Origin: Tillus elongatus
Lineage: Eukaryota > Arthropoda > Insecta > Coleoptera > Cleridae
Assembly: GCA_964006375.1 (NCBI GenBank)
Contig: OZ023267.1
Coordinates: 85,483,406 to 85,547,405, forward strand
Length of the DNA: 64,000 bases
Direction: 5' to 3'
Made by a program: the position numbers and the translations under genes. The first letter of the stretch is position 1; every line of letters starts with the position of its first letter. Shown piece by piece: positions 32,157-45,238 of this stretch. The notes under the pieces are model-generated. The model had not been told where the DNA came from, made no database searches, and worked only from the letters and a program-made list of their open reading frames with translations.

Positions 32157-34460
32157 TTATATAGAGTGTTTTTGACCATATTTGAAAATAACTTGGTGCG
32201 AGTAAACGTTAAGTGGTTTTTCTGCCAATAGTATAACACCTACAGGATGTTCCTGAGAAGAGTGCACGGTAGCGTCTGTTTCGGGATCTCTCGAAATGGG
32301 TAATTCTATGTCAAGACTTTGTAAATCTTCGTCGGTAAGTTCTTGCAAATCTTCTGCGTTATTTAGTAGTGACATAAGGTCTAAGGGGTCATCTTCAATA
32401 GCATTAATTTCTTGAGTCGGTATTCGCGAAAGGGCATCGGCAACAACGTTATCCTTTCCTTTTTTGTATTTAATATCATATTCGAATTCCTCTAGTTTAA
32501 GACGCCATTTTACTAATCTAGAGTTCGGTTCTTTGATAGAGAAAAGCCAAACTAGGGGTTTGTGATCGGTTTCGATGCTGAATTTTCTGCCAAATAAATA
32601 AGGGCGAAAATGTTTGCAGGGTGTTACAATAGCAAGCAACTCTTTTTCGATGGTAGAATAATTTTTCTCTGTACTATTGAGAGCTCTGGAATAAAAAGCG
32701 ATAGGCTTTTGTTCTTGGGACAAAACCGCTCCGATTGCTGTGTTGCTAGCATCGGTTGTTAAATAGAATTCTTTTTCAAAGTCAGGGTAAGCCAGAATAG
32801 GAGAGTTAGAAATTAATTCTTTTGCATGCTCGAAAGCTTGGATGTATAGGGGATCATCTATGTTCATAGGAGTGTCTTTTTTGAGGCGTTTAGTTAATGG
32901 ATGAACGATTTTTGCGACATTTTTTATAAATCTTCGGTAATAGCCAATCAAACCTAAGAAGGATTTTATCTGCTTCTGATTTTTTGGAAGAGGGTAGTTC
33001 CGAATAGCCACAATTTTATTGGGATTCGGTCTTATCCCGTCCCGTGATATCACATGTCCGAGAAAAGCTACCTCTTTACGCAAAAATTCACACTTATCAA
33101 GTTTTACCTTTAAACTTACTTCCCTTAGTTTTTGGAATACTTGTTTTATGTGTATAAGATGTTCTTGGATGGACTTAGAGAAAATTACGATATCGTCCAT
33201 GTAGACGAAACAAAATTTATGCAAGTATTCCCGGAAAATATTATCGATCATGCGTTCAAAACTGCTCGGCGAGTTCTTCAATCCGAACGGAATCCGAAGG
33301 TACTCATAATGCCCATTGTTAACAGTGAAGGCAGTTTTTTCAATACTTTCGGGTGTGAGTTCTATCTGGTGGAACCCTTGAGCAAGATCAATAGTGCTAA
33401 AATATGTGCATTTTCCGAGATTGTCCAATATTTCCTCTATGCGTGGTAAAGGGTACTTGTCATCTATAGTATTGGCATTTAGTTTTCTATAGTCTATAAC
33501 AAGTCTCCATTTGCGTTTACCGCTAGAATCGATTTTCTTGGGGATGATCCACACCGGAGCTGAATAGGGCGAGATGGAAGGGCGAATTATTTTATTATCT
33601 AAAAGTTTTTGAATTTGGGACTGAATCTCGTTTTTTAGATGAAAAGGATATCTATATGACTTTACATGAATGGGAGTTTCATCTCGTGTTCTTATATGAT
33701 GTTTAACAGTGTGTGTAAACGTTAAATCCGAATTTTCGTTATAAAAAATGTCTTTATATTTTTCACATAAATGTAGTAGTTTTCCTTTTTCTTCATCATT
33801 AAGATGAGATGTTCTTATAAGGCTAGACAAATCGATATAAGTATCATCTTTGTTTTCTTTGGGTAACTGGGATTGTACGTCATAAGCTACAATTGGTTCG
33901 ACTTCCATTGGCTCGTAAAAATTTATTGGAATTAAATTTGGAGTTTTTCTTTCTATAGGAACCGTACAAATACCATTACACGCTAAAGCAATTGAATTTT
34001 GGGTGCTAAAGGTTGACTCATTCATTTCGGGTAACAGAACGGAGCCATTCTCTACATTTACCGGAATTTTAATAGTATCTCGACAAATTTGTTTAAAGGG
34101 TTTAAAATTCGCGGGATTCAAGTCAAAAAAAAATGGTATTTCGATGTTATTGATTTTTAGAACTTGGTTTTCATAATCTAATTTTGCTTTTAATTCTCTA
34201 AATAATAAGGAACCTATTAAAGCATCAAATCTATTATGGCATTTGGCAACGCAGAATGTAATTTTGTTATTAATCCCAAATTCTCTTAAAATAGGGTCAA
34301 TTAATCTATAATTACCTTGTACTGTACCAGCTATAGATTTTAATATAAACAGGTCATTAGTAAAATAATTTTTGCTAAAATATTCGGCAACATTAGGGTT
34401 AATAACACTGTTCGATGCCCCCGTATCCAGGAGAATTTTCATATTTAAAGATGGACACAC
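32157..34460 (-). CDS. pol: ERV1 copy A protease, reverse transcriptase and RNase H
   Basis: 767 open codons. Protease LLDTGASNSVI (about residues 9-19). RT with WRLVIDYRKLN, DLAQGFHQIEL, and the catalytic FVYMDDIVIFS box, followed by LGHVISRDGI. RNase H from about residue 560 with TTDASNTAIGAVLSQ and ETDHKPLVWL. All signature residues are present. The frame differs from gag, so expression would need frameshifting or another mechanism. This is the longest intact frame in the window. Confidence 0.95.
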   Translation of the reverse strand: MCPSLNMKILLDTGASNSVINPNVAEYFSKNYFTNDLFILKSIAGTVQGNYRLIDPILREFGINNKITFCVAKCHNRFDALIGSLLFRELKAKLDYENQVLKINNIEIPFFFDLNPANFKPFKQICRDTIKIPVNVENGSVLLPEMNESTFSTQNSIALACNGICTVPIERKTPNLIPINFYEPMEVEPIVAYDVQSQLPKENKDDTYIDLSSLIRTSHLNDEEKGKLLHLCEKYKDIFYNENSDLTFTHTVKHHIRTRDETPIHVKSYRYPFHLKNEIQSQIQKLLDNKIIRPSISPYSAPVWIIPKKIDSSGKRKWRLVIDYRKLNANTIDDKYPLPRIEEILDNLGKCTYFSTIDLAQGFHQIELTPESIEKTAFTVNNGHYEYLRIPFGLKNSPSSFERMIDNIFREYLHKFCFVYMDDIVIFSKSIQEHLIHIKQVFQKLREVSLKVKLDKCEFLRKEVAFLGHVISRDGIRPNPNKIVAIRNYPLPKNQKQIKSFLGLIGYYRRFIKNVAKIVHPLTKRLKKDTPMNIDDPLYIQAFEHAKELISNSPILAYPDFEKEFYLTTDASNTAIGAVLSQEQKPIAFYSRALNSTEKNYSTIEKELLAIVTPCKHFRPYLFGRKFSIETDHKPLVWLFSIKEPNSRLVKWRLKLEEFEYDIKYKKGKDNVVADALSRIPTQEINAIEDDPLDLMSLLNNAEDLQELTDEDLQSLDIELPISRDPETDATVHSSQEHPVGVILLAEKPLNVYSHQVIFKYGQKHSI

Positions 34461-34501
34461 TATAAATGGAAGTTTTGGGACACCTGATATATAATTTATA
34501 T

Positions 34502-35662
34502 CTATAAATTCTGTTCTTCCGAGGCTTCTTTGAGAAAATCCTCATCTTGTAAATTATTGTCAAAATTTCCTTGATCTGAAAATTGATTTTCGAAATCTGT
34601 ATCGTAATTTTCGTATGATTCGTTTTCAAAGGGCTCAGGAGGGCCTTCATGAAAATGAAGCTCTTCATGACCTAATGCTCTAGGAGATTTTTGTTGAAAA
34701 TAATTATTTATTCTAGAGGGTCTTGAGGGAGGTCTAGTGTTTCTAGTAGATATCGACATAGGGGTTGGACCCTGTTGTGAAATATTTTGAGGCCTGTTAT
34801 AGGCTATTGGTCTTTGATTACTTCCACTAGCTCTAGGATTTGGGTTACTTTGATTAACACGGGGTATTATGTTTTGTGGTTGTGTAAAATTGTGAGGTAT
34901 TCTTTGAAAAGGGTTACTATTAAAGTTTTGATTTTTATATGGGGTTCTAGTAGGGTTTGGAACATATTTATTAGATGATTGTGCTTTTTGTCTTAAAGAA
35001 TTTAAAAAATTCGCTTGCATTTGCTCATTATCATGTTTATGGCATTCTAGTAAAGCTGCTTCTAAAGAAGTTATATGTGCAAATCTTAAGTAACTATGGT
35101 ATGGCTCTATGATACCTGCTTTGAAAGTATTTAGTGCCAGATTCTCAAAATATTGCTTTTTATACAAAATAATTGCTGTAGGTAAATTCTGTAAATTGAT
35201 ATGCTCTACTAAAGACTGTAATTTAGTTTTAATTAAATTATGATACTCTATAAACGAATGTGCTTTTTGCATGAAGCAAGTAGTCAAGTCGTTTAACAAA
35301 AGGTCTTCGGATCTAGCATCCGCAAACTGTGCCTTGAGACTTTCTTTAAGAAAGCTCCAAGACTGTTCAGGTAAACTAATTAGGACATCTCTAGCATCAC
35401 CTGTAATTTTTGATTTTATAAATTCTAAAATCATTGAATTAATGTGTGAAGCATTAGGAGAACTGTCGTCCTGTCTATATGTTTCTATAAATAGTTCGCA
35501 TTGGTTTAAAAAATAATTTAAATGTTTCCTACCCCCTGTATAGGGTGGAACCATAACTGACGCTTGCACTATCTGCGTAAGTTCATTTTGTGAGTGAAGT
35601 AAATTGGTTTGGTTTGGTTGAGTCATTTTAAAATTAATAGGAGATCTATCTCTTTCAACCAT
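34502..35662 (-). CDS. gag: ERV1 copy A gag
   Basis: 386 open codons from ATG at 35662. N-terminal capsid-like helical region (PPYTGGRKHLNYFLNQCELF, SKITGDARDVLISLPEQSW) and a C-terminal Asn/Pro/Arg-rich low-complexity region. There is no CCHC knuckle, as is usual for errantivirus gag. Copy B has a frameshift in this gene near 41526. Confidence 0.9.
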   Translation of the reverse strand: MVERDRSPINFKMTQPNQTNLLHSQNELTQIVQASVMVPPYTGGRKHLNYFLNQCELFIETYRQDDSSPNASHINSMILEFIKSKITGDARDVLISLPEQSWSFLKESLKAQFADARSEDLLLNDLTTCFMQKAHSFIEYHNLIKTKLQSLVEHINLQNLPTAIILYKKQYFENLALNTFKAGIIEPYHSYLRFAHITSLEAALLECHKHDNEQMQANFLNSLRQKAQSSNKYVPNPTRTPYKNQNFNSNPFQRIPHNFTQPQNIIPRVNQSNPNPRASGSNQRPIAYNRPQNISQQGPTPMSISTRNTRPPSRPSRINNYFQQKSPRALGHEELHFHEGPPEPFENESYENYDTDFENQFSDQGNFDNNLQDEDFLKEASEEQNL

Positions 35663-36033
35663 AAAATAAAATAAAACACAGAAAAAATATTTTTCCCAAT
35701 ATGAGATTAGTTATAAAAATATTTTCAGCTATAATTTTTGAATTAATCACTTTAAATAATGATTATTCAATTAGGCAAGCTAAGAAATAAATTATATGTG
35801 TTTGACTGACTGTTAAAATTTCTTAAATAGCAATATTACAAAAGGACACAAGTAAATCAATCAAAAATTAAGGAAGGAGTACTTACAGGGATTTCAGCAT
35901 ACTGCCTGTACCAGTCTTCTTATTTCTAGACCACTTGTGATGCGAATGAGTGAGGTTCTTCGTATACCAGCAAATTGTTGAAACAATTCGACGCTTAAAT
36001 TGAACTTTTATGTGTTAATTAAGGCCGTCTGGT

Positions 36034-36051
36034 ATCCTGGTAGCAGCGCCA
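36034..36051 (-). other. ERV1 copy A primer-binding site
   Basis: TGGCGCTGCTACCAGGAT directly after the 5' LTR. The TGGCGC start is right for a tRNA 3'-end complement; a tRNA-Ser primer is plausible but unproven. Copy B differs at four positions inside it. Confidence 0.6.
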
Positions 36052-36729
<678 letters not shown>

Positions 36730-37019
36730 TTTGTATTTTTAAAAACTATTAACAATTAAAAAAGCTACTCCGTCAAAATTGAATCATGGGTCATCTCTAA
36801 TAGGGACATCAAACATTGTAGCAACTGTTTTGTCTAGGGAATGTGACTCCCGAGTCCATTTTACACAAAAAGGTAGACGTGAAAAACTGATAACACAACC
36901 TGACTTGTCTGCGGCTACACTGTGAACTACGTTAAACTACGAACTGAGAAAAAGGTGATCAATATTTGTTTGAACATACACTGCCGTGCTACCTCTGAAA
37001 GTGGTGTGGTCATTGCGGT
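36730..37019. other. Noncoding link between endonuclease remnant and H2B-like sequence
   Basis: Reverse-complement match to 51548-51837. No gene seen. Confidence 0.6.
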
Positions 37020-37289
37020 ATGCCTTTATCGATAGAAGTTGGCAACACAAAATCCGAAAACAAGCCATGTAAAGTTACGGAAGCAACAACCGAAAAATAT
37101 AGTTACAGACCAAAGAAAAAGGAAAGCGGACCGTCACTATCGTTCCGACGCTTGTTCTGTATATTGTACGACAAGATGCCACCGAAGGCTAGAGGTAAAG
37201 TTATCAAGAAGAACTGCAAGGCCCAGAAGAACAACTCCAAGGGCGACAAAAATAAGCGTGTCTGTTATTTTATTTTTTTGCCAATTTGA
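37020..37289 (+). pseudogene. H2B: Histone H2B-like pseudogene, copy 2, truncated
   Basis: The ATG at 37176 starts [20 protein letters not shown], an H2B N-terminal tail. After 27 codons the gene jumps into 3' flank sequence (near 37258), so the whole histone fold is deleted. An upstream ATG at 37020 is in frame and adds 52 residues, as it also does in copy 3. Confidence 0.8.
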
Positions 37290-37501
37290 TAAGTTCGAAA
37301 TATCGTGAAGAGCAAGCATAGTTCACAGTGCAGCCGCAGCCAAGTCAGCGCCCAGGTGAGACTCCGCCTACTTTGTTGTCCCTAAAACGTCCTATACTCG
37401 GCACTCGCAACGAACGCTCATACGATTTACTGGTAATTTCGCACAGACGTTGCTACGGTTCTCACGGCGGAACGTCTATTATAAGTAACCGACCGTAGGC
37501 T
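37290..37501. other. Repeated spacer unit, copy 2
   Basis: The unit with GAAGAGCAAGCATAGTTCACAGTGCAG and CGTCCTATACTCGGCACTCGCAACGAACG. No gene seen. Confidence 0.7.
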
Positions 37502-37921
37502 TCACGCTCGTTTTTTTTTTCTCTTCACTTTTGGATCCAGTATCCGCCCTACCCTTGTTAACGTTGCTGGACACCATAACGTGATAAAATCACAAATCTC
37601 TGCATACCCCAACTTGACGGTTACTGTTCCCAGTGTTCTTCGTCCCACTAGCACTATACTTTCAGTTTTGTGAGGCTCAAGTCGGAGACCACTATTTTGC
37701 ATCCAGTTTTGCACCCTTGCCACTGACCAGTTGATGTTATTCTCTAGATCACCCTTATTTACTCCGCTTACAATCACCGCCAAATGATCTGCATACCCTA
37801 TAATAGCCGTGTTGTTTACGGACTCCAGACCAAAGAGCTTATCGTACCACAGTGTTGGTCCTGACGCACGCCACATGTAGCATAAATCCGATATTTCTGT
37901 CCAATCAGTATCTATCTGCAA
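37502..37921 (-). pseudogene. R1-like reverse transcriptase fragment, copy 1
   Basis: 139 open codons: ASGPTLWYDKLFG, AIIGYADHLAVIVSGVNKGD, VQNWMQNSGLRLEPHKTESI. The order (end of RT block 4, the YADD box, then NWxxxxGLxLxxHKTE) is diagnostic for R1-clade non-LTR reverse transcriptases. The catalytic YADD is YADH, so the fragment is inactive. It ends in the spacer-unit sequence that also adjoins the R1-like C-termini. Confidence 0.8.
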
Positions 37922-37954
37922 ACTGGGACAAGCCTTTTCAGATAACGAATAATA

Positions 37955-39480
37955 GAGAATGATTCATATACATACTTTAAACAACTATACGACGACTTTA
38001 ACGGACTAAAAACTTACTTCGACAACATACTAAGCGTAACGAATGCAGAGTACAAGTTGGATTATAAAAAAGTTATTTTAACCATTAATTTCACCATTAG
38101 CAATATTGATGACACATTTTATCGAATATTTCCAACAACAATTAGGAACAAAGGAGGAGGATCTACATTCAAATCAATAACTGGGAACTTAGATGCGGAT
38201 GACGGCGACAGAATATATAAAGCTCTCGAAATTATGAGAAAAGAGCAAAATCAAGTACATAAACTTTTTAGGTCACAAACATCACTAATGATAGATGCTA
38301 TAGCAGAGTTTAATAAAACAATAGGCAACCTGAACCATAACCAAGAAGCCATAGTAGCGAGAATAAACGATTTGGAATAGACAATAGATAGTCTAAAAAG
38401 CGACCAACTAACGAATTTTCATAGAGTACAACATTTGGAATTACTCACACATATCAGTTATTTGTTAAACAATGTACTAAATATGATATTAACATTAGAA
38501 AATGCAATTACATTTTCAAAATTATACACGGACCATACGTCATTACCGAAACCAAAGATAATAGCAAAAGAATTAGAAACCATTGAAAACCTCCCATGTC
38601 TCAAAATCAAAATTAATAATAAAACCCGACTTTACGAAAAAATATTTTAAATATAAACATTTCAAATTGACTTTAAAATTATATTCCAAATGTCCTTTAG
38701 TAGACAAACCAGACTATATTTATTATCAATTCTATGCATTATCAGTCCCTAAATATCCGTATACTTTAAAATGATTGTCGTTAGAAACAAGTAACTAATC
38801 CTTAGCGCTTACAGAAACGAAAAGTGTAGGAATCTAAAAGACCAAACATACTTTTGTGAAAATGACAACCCGACAGCACTAAACGACAACAACCCATGCG
38901 AAATTAAACTGATCAACTTCCAGAAACCAATAAACAATTGCAAACAAGAACTGGTCAAAATAACAAAAACAACAGTCTCTAAATATGGCAATACACAATA
39001 CATAATAGTGGCACCAGAAGAAACGAAGATCAAACATAGCTGCGAAGAAACCAAAATAGTCAGCTGAACAAAACTGGCCACTCTGAAACCCAAATGCCAA
39101 CTTATCATCAATAACGAAAGATTCAGCTCAGTACAAATGGCATCGGAAACACAACAATCATTGAATCTCGCAACCATAGAATTGGTAACAAATAAAGCAC
39201 CCATCTTCCCAGACAAATTACCAGAAATAAAATTAGAAAATGTCCCACTGCACGACTTGAACAATATCAAATCCCAGTTACAATAAATCAATAACAGAAG
39301 TCCAGGAACCATCAATTTGCCCATATACCACCGTAGTGTATGGACAATTATATTATACATTGTGATAGTAATAACAATAATCACAATAACTTCAAGATAC
39401 ATCTTGCAGAAGTCAAAAAAGAAAACTGCTGACTCCAAACCAACCACTTCCCGATGAATATTCGGAACGGACCATAGGCT
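37955..39480 (+). pseudogene. env: ERV2 envelope, copy 1
   Basis: Starts in mid-gene after the R1-like fragment. Readable parts: STFKSITGNLDADDGDRIYK (the fusion-peptide-proximal region, matching ERV1's KTITGNLDQDDLKEI pattern), FRSQTSLMIDAIAEFNKTIG, a second helical region to 38650, and the tail from 39200: NLPIYHRSVWTIILYIVIVI and a Lys-rich end. Stops and frameshifts occur near 38378, 38650 and 39066. It is a different lineage from ERV1. The long minus-strand frame 38809-39447 is its shadow. Confidence 0.8.
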
Positions 39481-39498
39481 TTGTTCTCTAAACGATAG

Positions 39499-39945
39499 AG
39501 GAGATAACGATGGCCACCTCTTATATACGTTGTATATAAGAAGTATAAATCCCTATTCAACACCCAAGGTCGCTGACGATAGGATTAATGCAGCGCAATT
39601 AGAATGACTATTCGTGGATGGGTAAACAACTAGACCAACTCAGCAAACGGCGACCTGCCAAGATCACCTTCAACTCAGCAACCAGCCACCTTCAAAACAG
39701 TAACCTAGTGTGGAAACCGCCTCTCGGTCCACGCCACACCAGAGACTATATATGGAAGTTACCAGACCACGGACGGACATTCATATATTGTTATAGTCTC
39801 TTTTAGGTTGTCAGAATGTTTCTTTATCATTTTTATTATTTTTTAAACTATAATCAATAAATTCTTTTAAAAATTCAAGTGTGTTAACAAGAAAGTTAAC
39901 TCGCGAAAGGTGTTATCATGAAAAGGTATATTAAAGAGGTGTTAT
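39499..39945 (+). repeat. LTR2 (3' LTR of ERV2), copy 2
   Basis: Follows a purine tract (GATAGAGGAG) behind the env tail and matches 3538-3990. AATAAA near 39857. Confidence 0.65.
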
Positions 39946-39974
39946 TGAAATGTGATGACAGCGGGGATGTCATC

Positions 39975-39976
<2 letters not shown>

Positions 39977-40068
<92 letters not shown>
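39977..40068. repeat. (TA)n tract, left flank of ERV1 copy B
   Basis: About 90 bp of TA directly abutting the 5' LTR. Confidence 0.95.
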
Positions 40069-40073
<5 letters not shown>

Positions 40074-40402
40074 AGTTAGAACGAAACCCTTTGGCCTAGT
40101 CGACCCCAAGCAGCCGTTAGACGAAAAGTGCAACATCAGCATATCAAGTTACTTCGCATGTGATAGTGTTTCTACACAGCACGGGGTGTGTGATCTTGCA
40201 AGAGACGTTATAATCATTATTACGCAAACATTATACGTGTTCACTGTAATATTCACTCGCTCCTGTAATTTATACAACACTTGTAAAATTCAGAGCATTT
40301 ATATTATTATAAGTAATTAGTTATTGAATGTAGTTTGCCTGTCTGTTTATATCTTAAATGAAACCTTTTTTAAAAGATTCCAATAAAATTGGAATACGTT
40401 AT
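40069..40402 (+). repeat. ERV1 copy B 5' LTR
   Basis: 334 bp, AGTTAAG to CGTTAT, followed by TGGCGCTGCGAACAGGATAC (primer-binding site). Confidence 0.9.
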
Positions 40403-40791
40403 TGGCGCTGCGAACAGGATACCAGACGGCCTTAATTAACACATAAAAGTTCAATTTAAGCGTCGGGTTGTTTCAACAATTTGCTGGTATACAAAGAACC
40501 TCACTCATTCGCATCACAAGTGGTCCAGAAGTAAGAAGACTGGTACAGAGAATATGCTGAAATCCCTGTAAGTACTCCTTCCTTAATTTTTGATTGATTT
40601 ACTTGTGTCCTTTTGTAATATTACTATCTAAGAAATTTTAACAGTCAGTCAAACACATATAATTTATTTCTTAGCTTGCCTAATTAAATAATCATTATTT
40701 AAAGTGATCAATTCAAAAATTGTAGCTGAAAATATTTTTATAACTAATCTCATATTGGGAAAAATATTTTTTCTGTGTTTTATTTTATTTT

Positions 40792-41956
40792 ATGGTTGAA
40801 AGAGATAGATCTCCTATTAATTTTAAAATGACTCAACCAAACCAAACCAATTTACTTCACTCACAAAATGAACTTACGCAGATAGTGCAAGCGTCAGTTA
40901 TGGTTCCACCCTATACAGGGGGTAGGAAACATTTAAATTATTTTTTAAACCAATGCGAACTATTTATAGAAACATATAGACAAGACGACAGTTCTCCTAA
41001 TCCTTCACACATTAATTCAATGATTTTAGAATTTATAAAATCAAAAATTACAGGTGATGCTAGAGATGTCCTAATTAGTTTACCTGAACAGTCCTGGAGC
41101 TCTCTTAAAGAAAGTCTCAAGGCACAGTTTGCGGATGCTAGATCCGAAGACCTTTTGTTAAACGACTTGACTACTTGCTTCATGCAGAAAGCACATTCGT
41201 TTATAGATTATCATAATTTAATTAAAATCAAATTACAGTCTTTAGTAGAGCATATCAATTTACAGAATTTACCTACAGCAATTATTTTGTACAAAAAGCA
41301 ATATTTTGAGAATCTGGCACTAAATACATTTAAAGCAGGTATCATAGAGCCATACCATAGTTATTTAAGATTTGCACATATAACTTCTTTAGAAGCAGCT
41401 TTACTAGAATGCCATAAACGTGATAATGAGCAAATGCAAGCGAATTTTTTAAATTCTTTAAGACAAAAAGCACAATTATCTAATAAATATGTTCCAAACC
41501 CTACTAGAACCCCATATAAAAATAAAAAACTTTAATAATAACCCTTTTCAAAGAAACCCTCACAATTTTACACAACCACAAAACATAATACCCCGTGTTA
41601 ATCAAAGTAACCCAAATCCTAGAGCTAGTGGAAGTAATCAGAGACCAATAACCTATAACAGGCCTCAAAATATTTCACAACAAGGTCCAACCCCTATGTC
41701 GATATCTACTAGAAACACTAGACCTCCCTCAAGACCCTCTAGAATAAATAATTATTTTCAACAAAAATCTCCTATATCATTAGGTCATGAAGAGCTTCAT
41801 TTTCATGAAGGCCCTCCTGAGCCCTGTGAAAAGGAATCATACGAAAATTATACCGATACAGATTTCGAAAATCAATTTTCAGATCAAGAAAATTTTGACA
41901 GTAATTTACAAGATGAGGATTTTCTCAAAGAAGCCTCGGAAGAACAGAATTTATAG
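40792..41956 (+). pseudogene. gag: ERV1 copy B gag, frameshifted
   Basis: Open from 40792 to 41535 (247 codons) and again from 41489 in the next frame to 41956. The break lies near 41526, where copy A reads through. Sequence otherwise close to copy A gag. Confidence 0.9.
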
Positions 41957-41997
41957 ATATAAATTATATATCAGGTGTCCCAAAACTTCTATTTATA

Positions 41998-44301
41998 GTG
42001 TGTCCATCTTTAAATATGAAAATTCTCCTGGATACGGGGGCATCGAACAGTGTTATTAACCCTAATGTTGCCGAATGTTTTAGCAAAAATTATTTTACTA
42101 ATGACCCGTTTATATTAAAATCTATAGCTGGTACAGTACAAGGTAATTATAGATTAATTGACCCTATTTTAAGAAAATTGGGGATTAATAACAAAATTAC
42201 ATTCTGTGTTGCCAAATGGCATAATAGATTTGATGCTTTAATAGGTTCCTCATTATTTAGAGAATTAAAAGCAAAATTAGATTATGAAAACCAAGTTCTA
42301 AAAATCAATAACATTGAAATACCATTTTTTTTCGACTTGAATCCCGCGAATTTTAAACCATTTAAACAAATTTGTCGAGATACTATTAAAATTCCGGTAA
42401 ATGTAGAGAATGGCTCCGTTCTGTTACCCGAAATGAATGAGTCAACCTTTAGCACCCAAAATTCAATTGCTTTAGCGTGTAATGGTATTTGTACGGTTCC
42501 TATAGAAAGAAAAACTCCAAATTTAATTCCAACAAATTTTTACGAGCCAATGGAAGTCGAACCAATTGTAGCTTATGACGTACAATCCCAGTTACCTAAA
42601 GAAAACAAAGATGATACTTATATTGATTGGTCTAGCCTTATAAGAACATCTCATCTTAATGATGAAGAAAAAGCAAAACTACTACATTTATGTAAAAAAT
42701 ATAAAGACATTTTTTATAACGAAAATTCGGATTTAACGTTTACACACACTGTTAAACATCATATAAGAACACGAGATGAAACTCCCATTCATGTAAAGTC
42801 ATATAGATATCCTTTTCATCTAAAAAACGAGATTCAGTCCCAAATTCAAAAACTTTTAGATAATAAAATAATTCGCCCTTCCATCTCGCCCTATTCAGCT
42901 CCGGTGTGGATCATCCCCAAGAAAATCGATTCTAGCGGTAAACGCAAATGGAGACTTGTTATAGACTATAGAAAACTAAATGCCAATACTATAGATGACA
43001 AGTACCCTTTACCACGCATAGAGGAAATATTGGACAATCTCGGAAAATGCACATATTTTAGCACTATTGATCTTTCTCAAGGGTTCCACCAGATAGAACT
43101 CACACCCGAAAGTATTGAAAAAACTGCCTTCACTGTTAACAATGGGCATTATGAGTACCTTCGGATCCCGTTCGGATTGAAGAACTCGCCGAGCAGTTTT
43201 GAACGCATGATCGATAATATTTTCCGGGAATACTTGCATAAATTTTGTTTCGTCTACATGGACGATATCGTAATTTTCTCTAAGTCCATCCAAGAACATC
43301 TTATACACATAAAACAAGTATTCCAAAAACTAAGGGAAGTAAGTTTAAAGGTAAAACTTGATAAGTGTGAATTTTTGCGTAAAGAGGTAGCTTTTCTCGG
43401 ACATGTGATATCACGGGACGGGATAAGACCGAATCCCAATAAAATTGTGGCTATTCGGAACTACCCTCTTCCAAAAAATCAGAAGCAGATAAAATCCTTC
43501 TTAGGTTTGATTGGCTATTACCGAAGATTTATAAAAAATTTCGCAAAAATCGTTCATCCATTAACTAAACGCCTCAAAAAAGACACTCCTATGAACATAG
43601 ATGATCTCCTATACATCCAAGCTTTCGAGCATGCAAAAGAATTAATTTCTAACTCTCCTATTCTGGCTTACCCTGACTTTGAAAAATAATTCTATTTAAC
43701 AACCGATGCTAGCAACACAGCAATCGGAGCGGTTTTGTCCCAAGAACAAAAGCCTATCGCTTTTTATTCCAGAGCTCTCAATAGTGCAGAGAAAAATTAT
43801 TCTACCATCGAAAAAGAGTTGCTTGCTATTGTAACAGCCTGCAAACATTTTCGCCCTTATTTATTTGGCAGAAAATTCAGCATCGAAACCGATCACAAAC
43901 CCCTAGTTTGGCTTTTCTCTATCAAAGAACCGAACTCTAGATTAGTAAAATGGCGTCTTAAACTAGAGGAATTCGAATATGATATTAAATACAAAAAAGG
44001 AAAGGATAACGTTGTTGCCGATGCCCTTTCGCGAATACCGACTCAAGAAATTAATGCTATTGAAGATGACCCCTTAGACCTTATGTCACTACTAAATAAC
44101 GCAGAAGATTTGCAAGAACTTACCGACGAAGATTTACAAAGTCTTGACATAGAATTACCCATTTCGAGAGATCCCGAAACAGACGCTACCGTGCACTCTT
44201 CTCAGGAACATCCTGTAGGTGTTATACTATTGGCAGAAAAACCACTTAACGTTTACTCGCACCAAGTTATTTTCAAATATGGTCAAAAACACTCTATATA
44301 A
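41998..44301 (+). pseudogene. pol: ERV1 copy B protease, RT and RNase H with a nonsense codon
   Basis: Same motifs as copy A (LLDTGASNSVI; FVYMDDIVIFS; ETDHKPLVWL). A G-to-T change at the start of RNase H makes TAA at 43687-43689, just before the TTDAS motif. The frame continues unbroken to 44301. Confidence 0.95.
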
Positions 44302-44410
44302 AAACAGAATATATTTAAAACTAAGGACAGAACGATTGTTCATATTTTACAGAAACAAAAACATCGGGAAATAGAACGCTTTAGGAAAGAATATCTTTTC
44401 ATTTTATTTT

Positions 44411-45238
44411 TTGAATGAAGAATTAATGTTAGAAACTATAAATTACGTAAGAAACAACCTAAATTCCTCAATTAAATTAGTAAGGTGTGATAAAATGCTT
44501 AAAGACATAGAAAACCATTTAGATCAACAAGCGCTTATCATAGATTATCATAAGTCGAATCATAATGGCGTTAACGAAACGTTTAATCATTTCAGAAACG
44601 AATATTATTGGCCCAAGAAGAAAGATCACATAAACGATATTATTAATAAATGTGAAACTTGTTTAAAAGGTAAATACGAACGAAATCGATATAAGGTTCC
44701 TTTCCAAGGCCCTTTGGTTGCGAAAAGACCCTTTGAGGTCATACATATTGATACCTTTTCTTTTAATAATTATAAGTTCCTTACGATTATTGATCTTTTT
44801 AGCAAATATGCCCATGCATATTTTATAAAAGACGGAACCGGTCTTACTATAGTTAAAAAGTTAAGGCACTATTTTACGCATCATAATTACGCTTTAAGGG
44901 TAGTTTGCGACCCCGGTAAGGAATTCGATAATAATGTACTAAAAGAATACCTAAAGACCTTTAAAATACAACTACACGTTACGTCCCCTCAGAATCCAAA
45001 TTCAAATTCACCCATTGAGAGATTTCACTCAACACTCATCGAGAAAGTAAGATGTTTATTAATAGATAATCCTAAAGAAGATATTTTAGAACTAGTAACT
45101 ACCGCACTTATAATTTATAATCAATCAATACACTCCACAACAGGCTATACACCTTTTCACCTCCTATATGGACCCTTTAATAAATTAGATCCTATAGACC
45201 CCACAGCTACAGTTTATGAGGAATATAATTCCAAATAA
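44411..45238 (+). CDS. pol: ERV1 copy B integrase region
   Basis: 275 codons, with H-H-C-C zinc module and D-D-E residues as in copy A. Same flanking breaks as copy A: separated from RNase H after 44301 and stopped by TAA at 45236-45238, after which a Lys-rich tail (45239-45574) continues. Confidence 0.9.
   Translation: MNEELMLETINYVRNNLNSSIKLVRCDKMLKDIENHLDQQALIIDYHKSNHNGVNETFNHFRNEYYWPKKKDHINDIINKCETCLKGKYERNRYKVPFQGPLVAKRPFEVIHIDTFSFNNYKFLTIIDLFSKYAHAYFIKDGTGLTIVKKLRHYFTHHNYALRVVCDPGKEFDNNVLKEYLKTFKIQLHVTSPQNPNSNSPIERFHSTLIEKVRCLLIDNPKEDILELVTTALIIYNQSIHSTTGYTPFHLLYGPFNKLDPIDPTATVYEEYNSK

Noticed and set aside
33019..33449. Plus-strand frames of 61 and 105 codons across ERV1 copy A, mirrored at 43009-43439
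   Set aside because: Shadows of the intact RT frame.
38809..39447. 212-codon minus-strand frame, very hydrophobic, with a counterpart at 48729-49280
   Set aside because: It is antisense to the ERV2 env tail, whose sense frame has the expected membrane span and basic tail. A lysine- and isoleucine-rich sense strand gives a hydrophobic antisense frame.
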